Assembly (NCBI GenBank): GCA_021822605.1
Contig: JAKAQL010000020.1
Coordinates: 1-35,921 of the forward strand
Source of the DNA: Actinomycetes bacterium
GTDB taxonomy: Bacteria; Actinomycetota; Acidimicrobiia; Acidimicrobiales; Acidimicrobiaceae
Length of the DNA: 35,921 bases
Direction: 5' to 3'
Position numbers and translations under genes: made by a program. Numbering within the stretch: the first letter of the stretch is position 1; each line of letters starts with the position of its first letter. Below the pieces are notes generated by a model, which made no database searches, was not told the origin of the DNA, and saw only the letters and a list, made by a program, of their open reading frames with translations. Positions 1 to 7,399 of this stretch are shown in pieces.

Positions 1-113
1 AGTTGTTTCCTTGCGTTTGGTGCTGGTTTGCATGGCTGCGATCACAGGGAGGGGTCCTGATCGGGGCCGGTGGTCTCCGTGTATTGTGTTCCTGTGGTGG
101 GGTGGTTCTTCCG

Positions 114-142
114 ACCACCACCCGGGTGGTCCGGGTGGTGGT
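114..142. repeat. Perfect 11-bp inverted repeat (hairpin)
   Basis: ACCACCACCCG (114-124) is followed after 7 bases by its exact reverse complement CGGGTGGTGGT (132-142). Extra GGTGGT/ACCACC copies just upstream (about 99-119) allow alternative pairings. There is no T-run on either side, so a classical intrinsic terminator is not supported. Its role is unknown. Confidence 0.5.
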
Positions 143-627
143 TCCCATGAAGAGGAGACTCTGTGGTCGGGGACATCGCAGAGTGAAGGCGAGTCGATAG
201 GCGAGGGCTATCAAGTTTTTGGCCAGAAGAGGGCGGCCTGGTGTCCCCATTGAGGGAACACCTCGTGGCTGATGGCCACCTCCAGGGTGAGCAACCGACG
301 TCATTAGCTGGTGTGTCTATTCATTCTGGCGAGCCCTGAGGGTCGTCGTTGTAACGTTCGGAGGACTCCATGCACGCGACGAGTCCAGCGAGTGTCAGAT
401 TTGCGAGCGATCCCGCCCTGTCTCGGGGAGGTGTGGCTTGGAAGGTCTGTTGAGAGATCCCAAGGAATGGTTCGAGAATCATGCGGTATCGATCCCACGA
501 GTGCTGAGCATGCACCCCGAGTTTACGCACTGTTGCCTAGCGGTTGGACGATCCAGCTGCCCACCTACTTTCCGTGCTGAGGTGACCTAGAGAAGCCAGC
601 TACCCAAAAAAATGGCCAATCGGGTGA

Positions 628-674
628 CGGGGGTAGCGATGCCCCCGAGCCGAAAACCTCGAATTATGTCGAGG
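628..674 (+). ncRNA. Structured 5' leader candidate of the rpf-like gene
   Basis: Two hairpins sit 46 bases ahead of the rpf-like start. The first has an 8-bp stem (628-635 with 640-647, one G-T pair) closed by a GCGA tetraloop, a GNRA type. The second has a 6-bp stem, CCTCGA (657-662) with TCGAGG (669-674), and a 6-base loop. Between them lies GCCGAAAA. Rpf genes in actinobacteria are often controlled by c-di-AMP (ydaO) riboswitches. Some short pieces here (GGGTGA, CCGAA) recall that class, but I could not fit the ydaO core. A regulatory leader is plausible; the class is not assigned. Confidence 0.3.
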
Positions 675-719
675 ACTGCTAAGATGAAGAAACACGAAGA
701 ATGAGGTTCTAACGGGGCA

Positions 720-1778
720 ATGCCAGTAAGAACAGTTGCTAAGGGACTCGTCTTTACGGCGGGGTTGGTTGGTTTGGTGGTTGTGGCCGCTCCTTCTACC
801 CATTTGACCAGCGCCTCGAAGGCGACGCTCGATGCGCAAGCAGCACAACTCAGCCAGCAGATCGCGAGTCAATCGGCCGAGATTCGTCTTGTGGCCGTTC
901 AGGCGAGTTTGGCGCGTAGCCGACTCGCTGCGGATCGCGCGAATCTCGCACGAGGCACATCTCAGCTGAACCAGGCACGAGCTCGTGTGGCTGTAGAGAG
1001 GAACCTTCTCGTGCATTTTGCGATCGCGAAGTTTACGGACGCACCGGGCTCGAACACGGTGATCACCACGCTCAACACCGATCAGAATAGCGTGGCGGCG
1101 CAGTCGACGTACGAGAGCGTGGCAAGCGGGTATGTCGTGAACGTTATCACTACCTACCAGCGGGCCCAGGAGGCAGTTGCGTCCCTGGTGTCCTATGATG
1201 CACGTCAGGTGGCGGCTGCGACCCAGGCTCAACAGTTACTCAGTCAGGACCTCGCGTCGTTGCAGGCGGGTGTGGCTAACGAACAGGCCACGTTGGCATC
1301 GGTGCACGGGCAGATAGCGACACTCGTGCAGCAGCAGCTGGCTCAGCAGGCGGCGCAACAGGCCGCAGCGCTTGCTGCTCGACAAGCCGCTCTGCTCCAG
1401 CAGCAACAAGCAGCAGCCCAGCAACAGGCTGCCCCTCAGCAACCCCAGGCACAGGGTGCACCGAGTGCGGCCGGGGTGAGTGCTGCTGTGTCGAGCGGAG
1501 GTGCTGGCAGCCAGTGGGGAGGAACGCCCGCGCCGCCATCGGCGCAGGCGTTTGCAGCATTGCGCAACTGCGAATCGGGAGGCAACTACCAGGACAATAC
1601 CGGCAACGGTTACTATGGTGCCTACCAATTTTCGCCGTCGACCTGGACGGGACTTGGGTTCGCTGGTTTGCCTTCGGCTGCGAGCCCTGCCACTCAGGAT
1701 CAGGCGGCGCAAATAGAGCAGCGTCAAGGCGGCTGGTCTGCTTGGCCCGAGTGTTCACTGATTCTCGGGCTTGACTAG
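720..1778 (+). CDS. Resuscitation-promoting-factor-like secreted muralytic enzyme
   Basis: 352 residues. An N-terminal hydrophobic segment (about 8-30) looks like a signal peptide. Residues about 35-220 are Ala/Gln-rich and probably form a long coiled coil, running into a Gln/Ala low-complexity linker (about 205-250). The C-terminal ~75 residues match the Rpf/transglycosylase fold: NCESGGNY carries the catalytic Glu (E285), followed by NTGNGYYGAYQF and a closing GGWSAWPEC. C284 and C345 match the disulfide pair seen in RpfB-type domains. Rpf proteins cleave peptidoglycan outside the cell and stimulate regrowth of dormant actinobacteria. The ATG has only a weak upstream GGGG, so the start is less sure than the family. 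It stands alone, behind the structured leader. Confidence 0.88.
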   Translation: MPVRTVAKGLVFTAGLVGLVVVAAPSTHLTSASKATLDAQAAQLSQQIASQSAEIRLVAVQASLARSRLAADRANLARGTSQLNQARARVAVERNLLVHFAIAKFTDAPGSNTVITTLNTDQNSVAAQSTYESVASGYVVNVITTYQRAQEAVASLVSYDARQVAAATQAQQLLSQDLASLQAGVANEQATLASVHGQIATLVQQQLAQQAAQQAAALAARQAALLQQQQAAAQQQAAPQQPQAQGAPSAAGVSAAVSSGGAGSQWGGTPAPPSAQAFAALRNCESGGNYQDNTGNGYYGAYQFSPSTWTGLGFAGLPSAASPATQDQAAQIEQRQGGWSAWPECSLILGLD

Positions 1779-1867
1779 CAGGCGACGGCGCTGGCTCCGT
1801 ACGTAACTGGTCTCGGGACTCATGGAGTTGGGTCATTATGCCATGCTTTCGCGAAAAGAGTCAAGGA

Positions 1868-1897
1868 TTGACAGCCGTATGCTGACAGGAGTACGCT
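1868..1897 (+). promoter_or_regulatory. Candidate sigma-70-type promoter for the Hyf-like operon
   Basis: TTGACA (1868-1873) and TACGCT (1892-1897) are separated by 18 bases. A start near 1904 would give a leader of roughly 95 bases before the first gene at 2000. This is a consensus match by eye only. Confidence 0.4.
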
Positions 1898-1999
1898 GTA
1901 CCCAAAGGGTGATGGAGTCCACCTTGCACCGCCGTTTTGGCTGATGACTCCTCTGTCAAGGCGAAGCAATAGTCGTTTGTTCGGCTAAGGCTTGTCGAG

Positions 2000-2977
2000 A
2001 TGGAGGGTTTGTCGAGACAGGGGAGTTATCGGCTGGTGAGCGAGGTGCTGCTACAGGTCTGCCAAGTGCTGACGATTATGTTGTTGTCGCCGTTGATCCA
2101 TGGCTTCATCGTCTGTGCTGAAGAGCGCGTGCAGGGAAGCCGTGGGCCCTCGATCCTGCAACCGTATCGAGATCTGTGGAAGTACTTGCATAAGGAACAG
2201 CTGTTACCAGCATCAGCGTCCTTTATTTTTTGGCTCGCTCCCATTGTCGCCTTTGTTGCAATGATGACTGTCCCTATGCTGATTCCGGTCTTGACAAATT
2301 TTCCCCTCCCACTCTCCAATATCGGTGACATCCTCGGTGGTGGTCTCATCTTGACGTTGGCGGCATTTTTTCTCAGTCTCGCAGGCCTTGATACTGGTCA
2401 TCCCTACGGAGGTATGGGAAGTTCGCGGGAGTCGATTCTGGCTATCCTCGCAGAGCCGAGCCTGATCATGGTCTTCATCGGCATCACGTTGTTGGCGCAG
2501 TCGATGCTTCCTTTTGTAGTCAACCATCTTTTGGTGGCGAGCCTTGCCACCTATCTCAGCCCTGCTCACCTCTTCTTCGTGGCTTCGTTTCTGATCCTGC
2601 TGACAGTGGAGACTGAGCGATTGCCGATACACTCCTCGATCCATTACGAGGTCTACATGATCGGAGAGGCGCGCATCCTCGAATATTCGGGTCCGATGCT
2701 TGGCCTTATCCGCTGGTCATCGTGGATGAAACAAGCCATCCTTTACACCATATTTTTGAATGTCCTGGCCATCCCATGGGGGCTCTCCTCCAACGGATCG
2801 GTCTCGACGGTCGCACTGAGTGTGGTGGTGCTGTTGGGCAAGTGGCTTTTGGTCGCTATCGTCATGGTGGTCGTGGAGACGGTGCAGTCGAGATTGCGCT
2901 TCTTTCGGTACCAGGAGCCCCTTGCCCTCGCTCTCGTCTTGGCGATCCTGGCCGTGGTGGCAAGGCAAGTCCTATGA
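2000..2977 (+). CDS. hyfC: HyfC/NuoH-like membrane subunit of Ehr-type complex
   Basis: 325 residues, about eight membrane helices. The cytosolic loop QGSRGPSILQPYRDLWKYLH (about 46-65) is the hallmark of the HyfC/HycD/NuoH family. The later stretch with ETERLP and YEVYMIGEARILEYSG matches the acidic-residue loop that in complex I lines the quinone entry and proton path. In the family this subunit anchors the hydrophilic arm to the membrane arm. ATG 2000 has AAGG 9 bases upstream. A GTG near 2036 behind GGGGAG would remove 12 residues and is an alternative. The stop overlaps the next ATG by four bases (ATGA), which suggests translational coupling. It is the first of six genes; the symbol is the nearest family label, not proof of hydrogenase function. 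Confidence 0.85.
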   Translation: MEGLSRQGSYRLVSEVLLQVCQVLTIMLLSPLIHGFIVCAEERVQGSRGPSILQPYRDLWKYLHKEQLLPASASFIFWLAPIVAFVAMMTVPMLIPVLTNFPLPLSNIGDILGGGLILTLAAFFLSLAGLDTGHPYGGMGSSRESILAILAEPSLIMVFIGITLLAQSMLPFVVNHLLVASLATYLSPAHLFFVASFLILLTVETERLPIHSSIHYEVYMIGEARILEYSGPMLGLIRWSSWMKQAILYTIFLNVLAIPWGLSSNGSVSTVALSVVVLLGKWLLVAIVMVVVETVQSRLRFFRYQEPLALALVLAILAVVARQVL

Positions 2978-3654
2978 ATCTGATAGCGCACCATCCGATC
3001 GTGAGCGCAGTTTTGAGCCTTGCGCTCTTTGTCGTACTCATTCTGAGCTTTGCAATCCTCGGCTCACACTGGGTGCGCAATCATGTCTATGCCTTCACGG
3101 CTCAATCTTGGGTCATAGCGGCGGTCTCGGTGATGGTGGCGCTCTGGGGACATTACCCGTTGCTCTATGGTATCGCTGTTTTGACCATCGTCGTCCGAGG
3201 TCTACTGATCCCGTTTCTGGTCATTCGATTGCTGGATCGAACGGGAGTTGGACGGGAGCAGGCACCCATACTGCGATCGAGTTCGACGTTGGTCATCGGT
3301 GGTGTCTTGGTGATCTTGGCGTTGGTGATCGCGGAGGAGATTCACCACCAACTCCTAGGTCTGCCGGCGATCGACGTACTTGCATTGACGGTGCTTTTGG
3401 GGGTCGAGTTCATCGCCTTCTTAATGCTGACGTTAAGAACCGAAGCACTCTCGAGTCTGCTTGGTCTGCTGATGATAGAGAATGGGGTTCTGGCCGGCTC
3501 GGTGATTCTCGTACCCGGATTGCCGTTCTTTCTTGAGATCGTGTTCCTCTTCGACTTACTGATTATTATCGCCACCTATGCCGTTTTGGCTCGATCCATA
3601 CGAAGTCACCTGGGCGTGACCGATGTGCGTGTCATGAAGGAGCTTACGGGATGA
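2974..3654 (+). CDS. hyfE: HyfE-like membrane subunit
   Basis: 226 residues from the ATG that overlaps the hyfC stop (ATGA at 2974-2977). The protein is almost entirely hydrophobic with six to seven predicted helices. Its C-terminal half (ERTEALSSLLGLLMIENGV region, written here in part as LLGLLMIENG) resembles HyfE/HycP and the NuoK-like fold: a short glutamate-bearing helix followed by FFLEIVFLFDLLIIIATYAV. HyfE is thought to act as a NuoK-like proton-channel part. The frame stays open upstream of 2974, but that part only overlaps hyfC in another frame, so the longer start is rejected. It ends in a second ATGA overlap with hyfF. Confidence 0.8.
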   Translation: MNLIAHHPIVSAVLSLALFVVLILSFAILGSHWVRNHVYAFTAQSWVIAAVSVMVALWGHYPLLYGIAVLTIVVRGLLIPFLVIRLLDRTGVGREQAPILRSSSTLVIGGVLVILALVIAEEIHHQLLGLPAIDVLALTVLLGVEFIAFLMLTLRTEALSSLLGLLMIENGVLAGSVILVPGLPFFLEIVFLFDLLIIIATYAVLARSIRSHLGVTDVRVMKELTG

Positions 3655-5123
3655 TTTGGATTCTTGTCTTTATCATCTTGGCGGTTACCCTTGCGGCGGC
3701 ACTTGTCTCACTCGTCGCCCCGAGACCGGTGGTGGCGGAGTTGGCGAACCTTACGGCGGCTGTGACGGACCTTGTGCTCATCCTTTGGCTGTTTGCAATT
3801 GTGCCGAGCCGCGGTGTCGTCGGTATCGATTCCCTCTTGTTGATCGACCCATTTGGGGTGTGGGTACTGGTTTGCTTAGGGTTGGTCTACCTGTTGGCAA
3901 CCGTGTACGCACGAGGCTACCTCCGTGGTCAGGGACGGTCCCCCCGTTCGCTGCGCATCTTTTACAGCCTTTTTGCCTGCTTCGCTCTGGTGATGATCCT
4001 CTCGTCAATTCAAAACAATCCTGGACTCTATTGGGTCGGTATCGACCTGACCACACTGATCAGTGCCATTCTTGTCGGTCTGGAGCCGCATCGGCGTGCT
4101 GTTGAAGCAGCTTGGAAGTATCTGGTCATCGTGGCGGTTGGGCTATCGCTCGCCCTCATTGGCACCGTTCTATTCTATTTCGCTGGCACCTTTGTGCGAG
4201 GTGCCAGCTATCCGATGACATGGGAGAGCTTTGCAAGAATTGCCCCCAGGGCGGATCCAGCACTGCTGCTGGTGGCCTTCTTGCTCGTATTGATAGGCTA
4301 CGGCACCAAGGCCGGTCTTGCTCCGATGCACACCTGGTTGCCCGATGCTCACAGCGAGGGTCCGACGCCGGTGTCGGCGATGCTCTCTGGAGGGCTCCTT
4401 AACTGCGCAATGTTGGGGATTGTGCGCTACCTCGGAATCCTCCGCCACACGAGTATGGGCGGGGATGCGAGTCGATCCCTAGTCGTTCTAGGGGTGGCGA
4501 GCCTGGTGGTCGCTGCGTTGTTCATCACCCGCCAGCGAGGAGTGAAGCGACTCGCAGCGTACTCGAGCGTGGAACACATTGGCATTATTGCTCTTGGTTT
4601 TGGTTTCGGTGGCGTGCTCGGAACGGTTGGTGCGCTGTACCAGATGGTGAATCACTCACTCACCAAGTCCGCCGTCTTTTTTGGTGCAGGCAATGCTATT
4701 GAGGCTTATGGTACTCGACAGATAGCTGGTATTCGTCGTATCGGAGATCGTTTCCCGGTGATGGGTGCCGCTTGGCTAGCAGCAGCTTTTGCTGCTGTGG
4801 GAGCCCCTCCTTTTGGTCTCTTCTTGAGCGAGTTCACCATCGCTCGAGGTGGGATCGCCAGTGCTAACCCGTGGGCAGTTGGTGTCATGGGTGTGGCACT
4901 GATCGTCATCTTTGTGGGTTTCATGACCCACTTCCGCAAGATGTTCTTCTCCAGCCCTCGTCCCCACGCATCTGGGGCTGATGCGCTCCGGGTTACACTT
5001 CCCATCACGTCTGTGGCTCCCATGGTTGTGGCAGTGTTGGTTGTTCTTGTGCTCGGCGTTTGGTGGCCGCACCCACTTTGGGTCTACTTCACGCATATCG
5101 CCTCGACGCTCGGGGGTCACTGA
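3651..5123 (+). CDS. hyfF: HyfF-like antiporter-type subunit (NuoL/M/N family)
   Basis: 490 residues, about 14 helices. The proton-conducting transporter domain is canonical: GYGTKAGLAPMHTWLPDAHS followed by GPTPVSAMLSGGLLN carries the conserved channel Lys and the His of the HTWLPDAH motif. RQRGVKRLAAYSSVEHIGII and NHSLTKSAVFFGAGN match the second half. In the family it moves H+ or Na+ across the membrane, driven by redox change in the hydrophilic arm. The start ATG overlaps the hyfE stop; its own TGA shares a base with the hyfG ATG (TGATG). It is one of three Mrp/NuoL-type proteins in the window, with those at 7399 and 25382. Confidence 0.88.
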   Translation: MIWILVFIILAVTLAAALVSLVAPRPVVAELANLTAAVTDLVLILWLFAIVPSRGVVGIDSLLLIDPFGVWVLVCLGLVYLLATVYARGYLRGQGRSPRSLRIFYSLFACFALVMILSSIQNNPGLYWVGIDLTTLISAILVGLEPHRRAVEAAWKYLVIVAVGLSLALIGTVLFYFAGTFVRGASYPMTWESFARIAPRADPALLLVAFLLVLIGYGTKAGLAPMHTWLPDAHSEGPTPVSAMLSGGLLNCAMLGIVRYLGILRHTSMGGDASRSLVVLGVASLVVAALFITRQRGVKRLAAYSSVEHIGIIALGFGFGGVLGTVGALYQMVNHSLTKSAVFFGAGNAIEAYGTRQIAGIRRIGDRFPVMGAAWLAAAFAAVGAPPFGLFLSEFTIARGGIASANPWAVGVMGVALIVIFVGFMTHFRKMFFSSPRPHASGADALRVTLPITSVAPMVVAVLVVLVLGVWWPHPLWVYFTHIASTLGGH

Positions 5124-6637
5124 TGAAGTCGTGGAATGAAGTCTCGATTGGTGAACCAGGCGAACTCGTCTCGCTTCTCTCAGAGCTCATTGTTGACCCA
5201 GAGCAAGCGCCACGAACCTATCGACGATTGCAAGCGATCTGGGCGCGGCGGACTTCAGAGGGGATCGAGTTGAACTACCTCGCCAGTAGCGGCCAGGGTG
5301 AACCCTTCAAACTGTGGAGATTGTTCGTCGCACCTGGCTCGGGTGTGCCGTCCCTGGCAATGCTCATCCCTTTGGCGGGTTCCTATGAACGCGAAATCGC
5401 CGATCTCTATGGGATCCGGTTCGAGGGAGCTCCTGATCAACGACGGTTGGTCTTGCATGAAGGTTCTCGTGCCCCAGATGGCTTTCTCGGACTAGCAGGG
5501 AGTTACTCAGATCCGTTCGCGTTTGTGTCAACCCCAACGGAGATGCCCAGAGTTGGCGGTGACGATCTTCAGCAGCTACGTTTCGGTCCTGTTCGTGCAG
5601 ATGTGGTGGAGTCCGGGAGCTTTACCTTCTCCTACGCGGGCGAGGGTATCGTACACTTGGAGACCAGACTTTTTTACAAACATCGAGGGATGGAGACTCG
5701 GTTTGAAGGGAGGTCGATCCAGTCCGGCTCACTGCTCGCTGAACGCGTCTCAGGCGTTGACAGTGTGGCCCATGGCCTCGCGTTCGCGCTCGCTTGTGAA
5801 GATGCCCTTCAACTCAGGGTCCCGACTCGGGCACAACAGTTGCGTGTGCTCCTGGCTGAACTGGAACGATTATATAACCATCTTCAGTACTTTGGGCTGT
5901 TGTCGAAGTTGACGACGTTGAAGGTGGCCGACGCCGAGGGACACTATCTGGCAGAGCTGGTAAAACAGCTCAACGCTCGGCTGAGCGGAGGCCGTTTCCT
6001 TCGTGGTCTTGTCGTCCCAGGTGGGTTGCGCCGCGATCTCGTGACCGACGAGGTGGGGGATGTTCTGAATGAATTGGAGGAGCAGGCGCACACCTACCTC
6101 TCTGCACTAGCGGGCACGCGGAGCTATCTTGACCGACTGGAGACCACTGGCATGCTCAGTGCACAGGTGGCGCTTGCGCAGGGCGCCACTGGCCCGATTG
6201 AGCGCGCGAGTGGGCTTGATCGCGATCTTCGCCGCGACCATCCCTACAGCGGCTACGACCGCTACCACTTCGCAGTACCCGGTGCAACTATGGGTGACGC
6301 AAGGGCCCGTGCACTGATCCGAGAGCATGAGATCTTTGCCTCCTTCGCCATCCTTGGTCAGGTGATTGCCCAGCTTGAGGATGGTCCGGTGTTTGTCGCC
6401 GATGATTCCAGACGATCGGCGGAGGCCTTTGGCGGGATGGGATGGGTAGAGGCTACCCGTGGGACTCTGATCTATGTGGTCTATGGTGAAGACGGATATC
6501 TTTCGAGAGTGAAGATTAAAGAGCCATCCTTCTCGAATTGGCGTGTCTTTCCCTATACCGTCGATGGAACCAACATGATGGATTATGCGATCAACGAGGC
6601 GAGTTTCGGCCTCTCGGTGGCTGGGAATGATCGATAG
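5123..6637 (+). CDS. hyfG: HyfG/NuoCD-like large subunit lacking all NiFe ligands
   Basis: 504 residues from ATG 5123. Residues 1-130 form a NuoC-like (30-kDa) domain with YEREIADLYGIRFEGAPDQR. The rest is the 49-kDa/large-subunit domain starting at HLETRLFYKHRGMETRFEG. In group 4 NiFe hydrogenases the next segment reads RVCGxC; here it is RVSGVD (S210, D213). The C-terminal CxxC is also missing: the protein ends in an INEASFGLSVAGNDR-like tail typical of complex-I-related proteins. The only cysteine in the protein is C225. It therefore cannot bind NiFe and is best placed with the Ehr (energy-converting hydrogenase related) group. The substrate at this site is unknown; quinone is one option by analogy with NuoD. 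Coupled to hyfF by a TGATG overlap. Confidence 0.85.
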   Translation: MKSWNEVSIGEPGELVSLLSELIVDPEQAPRTYRRLQAIWARRTSEGIELNYLASSGQGEPFKLWRLFVAPGSGVPSLAMLIPLAGSYEREIADLYGIRFEGAPDQRRLVLHEGSRAPDGFLGLAGSYSDPFAFVSTPTEMPRVGGDDLQQLRFGPVRADVVESGSFTFSYAGEGIVHLETRLFYKHRGMETRFEGRSIQSGSLLAERVSGVDSVAHGLAFALACEDALQLRVPTRAQQLRVLLAELERLYNHLQYFGLLSKLTTLKVADAEGHYLAELVKQLNARLSGGRFLRGLVVPGGLRRDLVTDEVGDVLNELEEQAHTYLSALAGTRSYLDRLETTGMLSAQVALAQGATGPIERASGLDRDLRRDHPYSGYDRYHFAVPGATMGDARARALIREHEIFASFAILGQVIAQLEDGPVFVADDSRRSAEAFGGMGWVEATRGTLIYVVYGEDGYLSRVKIKEPSFSNWRVFPYTVDGTNMMDYAINEASFGLSVAGNDR

Positions 6638-6649
6638 GAGGTAGGGTCG

Positions 6650-7399
6650 GTGTCGGTATGGACCTATCGCGGTCTTCGAGGTGGAGTAAGGACCATCGGA
6701 TGGCCACTCGAAGAGGTCTCTGGGATGATGGGCCTGCCGGTGCCCACCGCTCATCGTTGTCCAGAGGGCTGTGAACGCTGCGCGCAAAGCTGTCCGACGG
6801 AGGCGATCACGATCGATGATGGAGGGGTGGAGCTTGACCATGGCGCTTGCATTGACTGCAAGTTATGCGTTGAAGTGTGCCCGTTTGGGATTCTCTCACC
6901 GACGACCAGTCTGACCCGTGCGAGTAGTGACCGAGATGCGCTGCGTCGCCGTTCCGACGTTGAACCTGCTCCTCCTACGTTACAGCCGACGAAGCACCAA
7001 CGGTGGTTACGTAAGAGTCTTTTTGTCCGCCATATCGACTGTGGTTCATGTAACGGTTGTGAATCGGAGATCACAGCCCTCGATAACCCTTACTACAACC
7101 TTCATCGATTCGGAGTGTTCTTCACCCCGTCGCCACGCTTTGCAGATGTGTTGTTGGTGACAGGACCGATAACGAGTCCCATGCATGACCCTCTCGTTGC
7201 GACGTATGAAGCAATGCCAGGACCGAAGTACGTGATCGCCACGGGTGTCTGTGCGATCTCAGGAGGAACCAACGGAGGGGGTTACAACGCACACCGTGGT
7301 CTCGGTGGAGTCGTTCCTGTCGATCTATGGCTCCCCGGGTGTCCACCGCATCCGGCGGTTATCGCTGATGCCCTGCTCGCGCTCGTAGGGAGGACTTGA
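6650..7399 (+). CDS. hyfI: Ferredoxin-NuoB fusion, HyfH/HyfI-like small subunit
   Basis: 249 residues. GTG start with an ideal GGAGGT 7 bases upstream. The N-terminal ferredoxin part holds two cysteine motifs: C37, C41, C44, C48 (first gap CxxxC instead of CxxC) and a regular C67, C70, C73, C77-Pro. A charged linker (about 85-120) leads to a NuoB-like domain with CGSCNGCESE (C131, C134, C137), GVCAISGG (C201) and PGCPP (C231). These are the ligands of the N2-type cluster next to the large subunit. HyfH and HyfI are normally separate proteins; here they are one chain. It should pass electrons from an unknown donor to the NiFe-less large subunit. No NADH- or formate-oxidising subunit is encoded in the window. 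The stop overlaps the next ATG. Confidence 0.85.
   Translation: MSVWTYRGLRGGVRTIGWPLEEVSGMMGLPVPTAHRCPEGCERCAQSCPTEAITIDDGGVELDHGACIDCKLCVEVCPFGILSPTTSLTRASSDRDALRRRSDVEPAPPTLQPTKHQRWLRKSLFVRHIDCGSCNGCESEITALDNPYYNLHRFGVFFTPSPRFADVLLVTGPITSPMHDPLVATYEAMPGPKYVIATGVCAISGGTNGGGYNAHRGLGGVVPVDLWLPGCPPHPAVIADALLALVGRT

Larger units (their letters stand above)
1..719. other. Gene-poor left flank, no convincing CDS
   Basis: No reading frame here gives a recognisable protein. The longest open frames (plus strand about 11-253 and 311-580; minus strand about 321-530) have odd composition, no good ribosome binding site and no familiar motif. The stretch contains a GGTGGT/ACCACC-rich hairpin near 114-142 and a structured leader at 628-674 just ahead of the rpf-like gene. 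It could hold decayed coding sequence, but I cannot name it. Confidence 0.4.

Noticed and set aside
460-500. tRNA-like GGTTCGA segment
   Set aside because: The T-loop-like bases have no pairing stem and no acceptor or anticodon arms nearby.
600-719. ydaO (c-di-AMP) riboswitch upstream of the rpf-like gene
   Set aside because: Only short fragments (GGGTGA, CCGAA) match. The conserved 3' core and pseudo-symmetric arms could not be fitted, so only an unclassified structured leader is reported.
600-1232. 210-codon minus-strand open frame
   Set aside because: It overlaps the rpf-like gene antisense, has no motif and is best explained as a shadow of that gene's codon bias.
2722-2973. Longer N-terminus for the HyfE-like protein
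   Set aside because: The added 83 residues are hydrophilic out-of-frame translation of hyfC; the ATGA overlap at 2974 gives the expected membrane N-terminus.
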